From positions 1 to 13,818 of the forward strand of contig CAIJIA010000166.1 of assembly GCA_903820655.1 (NCBI GenBank): a stretch of DNA of 13,818 bases, in the 5' to 3' direction. The notes under the pieces are model-generated. The model did not search any database. It was not told where the DNA came from and saw only the letters and a program-made list of their open reading frames with translations. The position numbers and the translations under genes are program-made. This DNA is from an uncultured Chloroflexota bacterium (GTDB lineage Bacteria > Chloroflexota > Limnocylindria > Limnocylindrales > Limnocylindraceae). Of the stretch, positions 13,013 through 13,818 are shown in pieces (position 1 is the first letter of the stretch; each line of letters opens with the position of its first letter).

Positions 13013-13818
13013 TGGGGCGACACACCGTTGCCGACATGCGCGCTGTGCGCGTTGCGGGCGGCCACTTCGCCGCCGTCACCGCGTGGGATCGCCCGACTGC
13101 AGAATTTGCCGAGGCGGCTGGCATTCACTTCATGCTCGTGGGCGACTCACTCGCACAGGTCGCGCTCGGCCACGAGTCGACCGTTCGCGTTGGCATGAGC
13201 GAGATGCTGCATCACACCGCCGCCGTTGTGCGCTCAACCAGCACCGCACTAGTGATCGGCGACATGCCCTTCCTCTCCTATGTGGATGTGCCAACCGCAG
13301 CCGAAAACGCTGCGCGATTCATTCGCGATGCTGGCGCTGGTGCCGTGAAGCTCGAGGGTGGCGTTGCCGTTGCCCCCATCGTCGCTGCGCTCGTGCGCAG
13401 TGGCGTTCCCGTGATTGGCCACATCGGATTCACGCCACAGTCCTCGCTGAATGAGAGCAAACCGCGCGCGAAGGGGCGTCTCCCTGAGGCGGCGGCAGCC
13501 CTTCTGGAAGATGCGATCGCCCTACAGGAGGCCGGCGCGTCCGCAATCGTGATCGAACTCGTGCCACAGGAACTCGCTGCCGCGATCACCAGCCGGCTGA
13601 CGATTCCAACGATCGGCATCGGTGCCGGTGGCGGGTGCACTGGACAAATTCAAGTACTCCCAGACCTGCTCGGCCTCCTCGGCGCCGCCGCCCCACGACA
13701 CGCTGGGCGCATCGCCAACCTTCGCGATGAGGCGATCACTGCGCTCACCACCTGGCGGACGAGCGTCGAATCGGGAGACTTCCCCACCGCAGCGCAAGGG
13801 ATCGTCGCTGACGCAACC
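13012..13818 (+). CDS. panB: 3-methyl-2-oxobutanoate hydroxymethyltransferase PanB (3' end cut by window)
   Basis: PanB makes ketopantoate from alpha-ketoisovalerate and 5,10-methylenetetrahydrofolate, the first step of pantothenate synthesis. The 269 residues visible cover nearly the whole (beta/alpha)8 barrel, and the frame is still open at the last base. VTAWDRPTAEFAEAAG (22-37) begins the barrel. Mg-binding Asp residues are Asp45 in LVGDSL and Asp84 in IGDMPF. AVKLEGG (111-117) contains Lys113, GHIGFTPQS is at 137-145, the catalytic-type Glu182 lies in IVIELVP (179-185), and IPTIGIGAG is at 198-206. The start ATG shares its A with the TGA of coaBC (TGATG), and a weak CAGG precedes it. It is the third gene of the coaX-coaBC-panB operon; panC or panD might follow outside the window. 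Identity is secure; only the far C-terminus is missing. Confidence 0.95.
   Translation, partial: MGRHTVADMRAVRVAGGHFAAVTAWDRPTAEFAEAAGIHFMLVGDSLAQVALGHESTVRVGMSEMLHHTAAVVRSTSTALVIGDMPFLSYVDVPTAAENAARFIRDAGAGAVKLEGGVAVAPIVAALVRSGVPVIGHIGFTPQSSLNESKPRAKGRLPEAAAALLEDAIALQEAGASAIVIELVPQELAAAITSRLTIPTIGIGAGGGCTGQIQVLPDLLGLLGAAAPRHAGRIANLRDEAITALTTWRTSVESGDFPTAAQGIVADAT

Overview
The window is GC-rich, densely packed bacterial chromosome with no sign of mobile DNA: I see no insertion sequences, phage genes, CRISPR array, tRNA or rRNA. Most genes are housekeeping enzymes that overlap or abut. The combination of a class I (archaeal-type) lysyl-tRNA synthetase, a type III pantothenate kinase, a K+-independent membrane pyrophosphatase, an actinobacterial-looking CoaBC, apparently leaderless promoters and very short spacers suggests a streamlined free-living bacterium. 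A Chloroflexota lineage such as Limnocylindria is my best guess, with Actinomycetota as the alternative. This assignment is inference and rests on no single marker.

Layout. Positions 1-4607 are a minus-strand cluster, read right to left: uppP (undecaprenyl-PP phosphatase), argR (arginine repressor), lysS (class I LysRS), serS (SerRS) and a DinB/DfsB-like four-helix protein cut by the window edge. The junctions are a 1-nt overlap, a 29-nt gap, a 4-nt ATGA overlap and a 3-nt gap. Upstream of it, also on the minus strand, lies hppA (membrane H+-pyrophosphatase, 4720-6921), separated from uppP by 112 nt that contain a hairpin. The 188-nt region 6922-7109 holds divergent, overlapping promoters for hppA and lepB, plus a long hppA leader with two hairpins.

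The plus-strand block 7110-9871 is lepB (signal peptidase I), a 202-aa polytopic membrane protein, and a 529-aa protein that looks like a degenerate complex I/Mrp-type antiporter subunit with a Pro/Ser-rich tail. The size, order and coupling of this last pair recall HyfE-HyfF, but no other complex subunits are present. This pair is the least ordinary part of the window.

The block meets a convergent minus-strand pair, an unknown 156-aa protein followed by ndk (nucleoside diphosphate kinase). A divergent promoter region of 66 nt then leads to the plus-strand pantothenate/CoA operon coaX-coaBC-panB (10908 to the window end), with overlapping start and stop codons throughout. PanB makes ketopantoate for pantothenate. 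CoaX phosphorylates pantothenate, and CoaBC converts the product to 4'-phosphopantetheine, so three steps on the route to CoA are encoded together.

Points for a second look are the leaderless promoter architecture shared by several genes, the antiporter-like protein lacking the usual pumping lysines, a CoaX in which one normally conserved Asp is Thr, and the unrecognised 156-aa protein.
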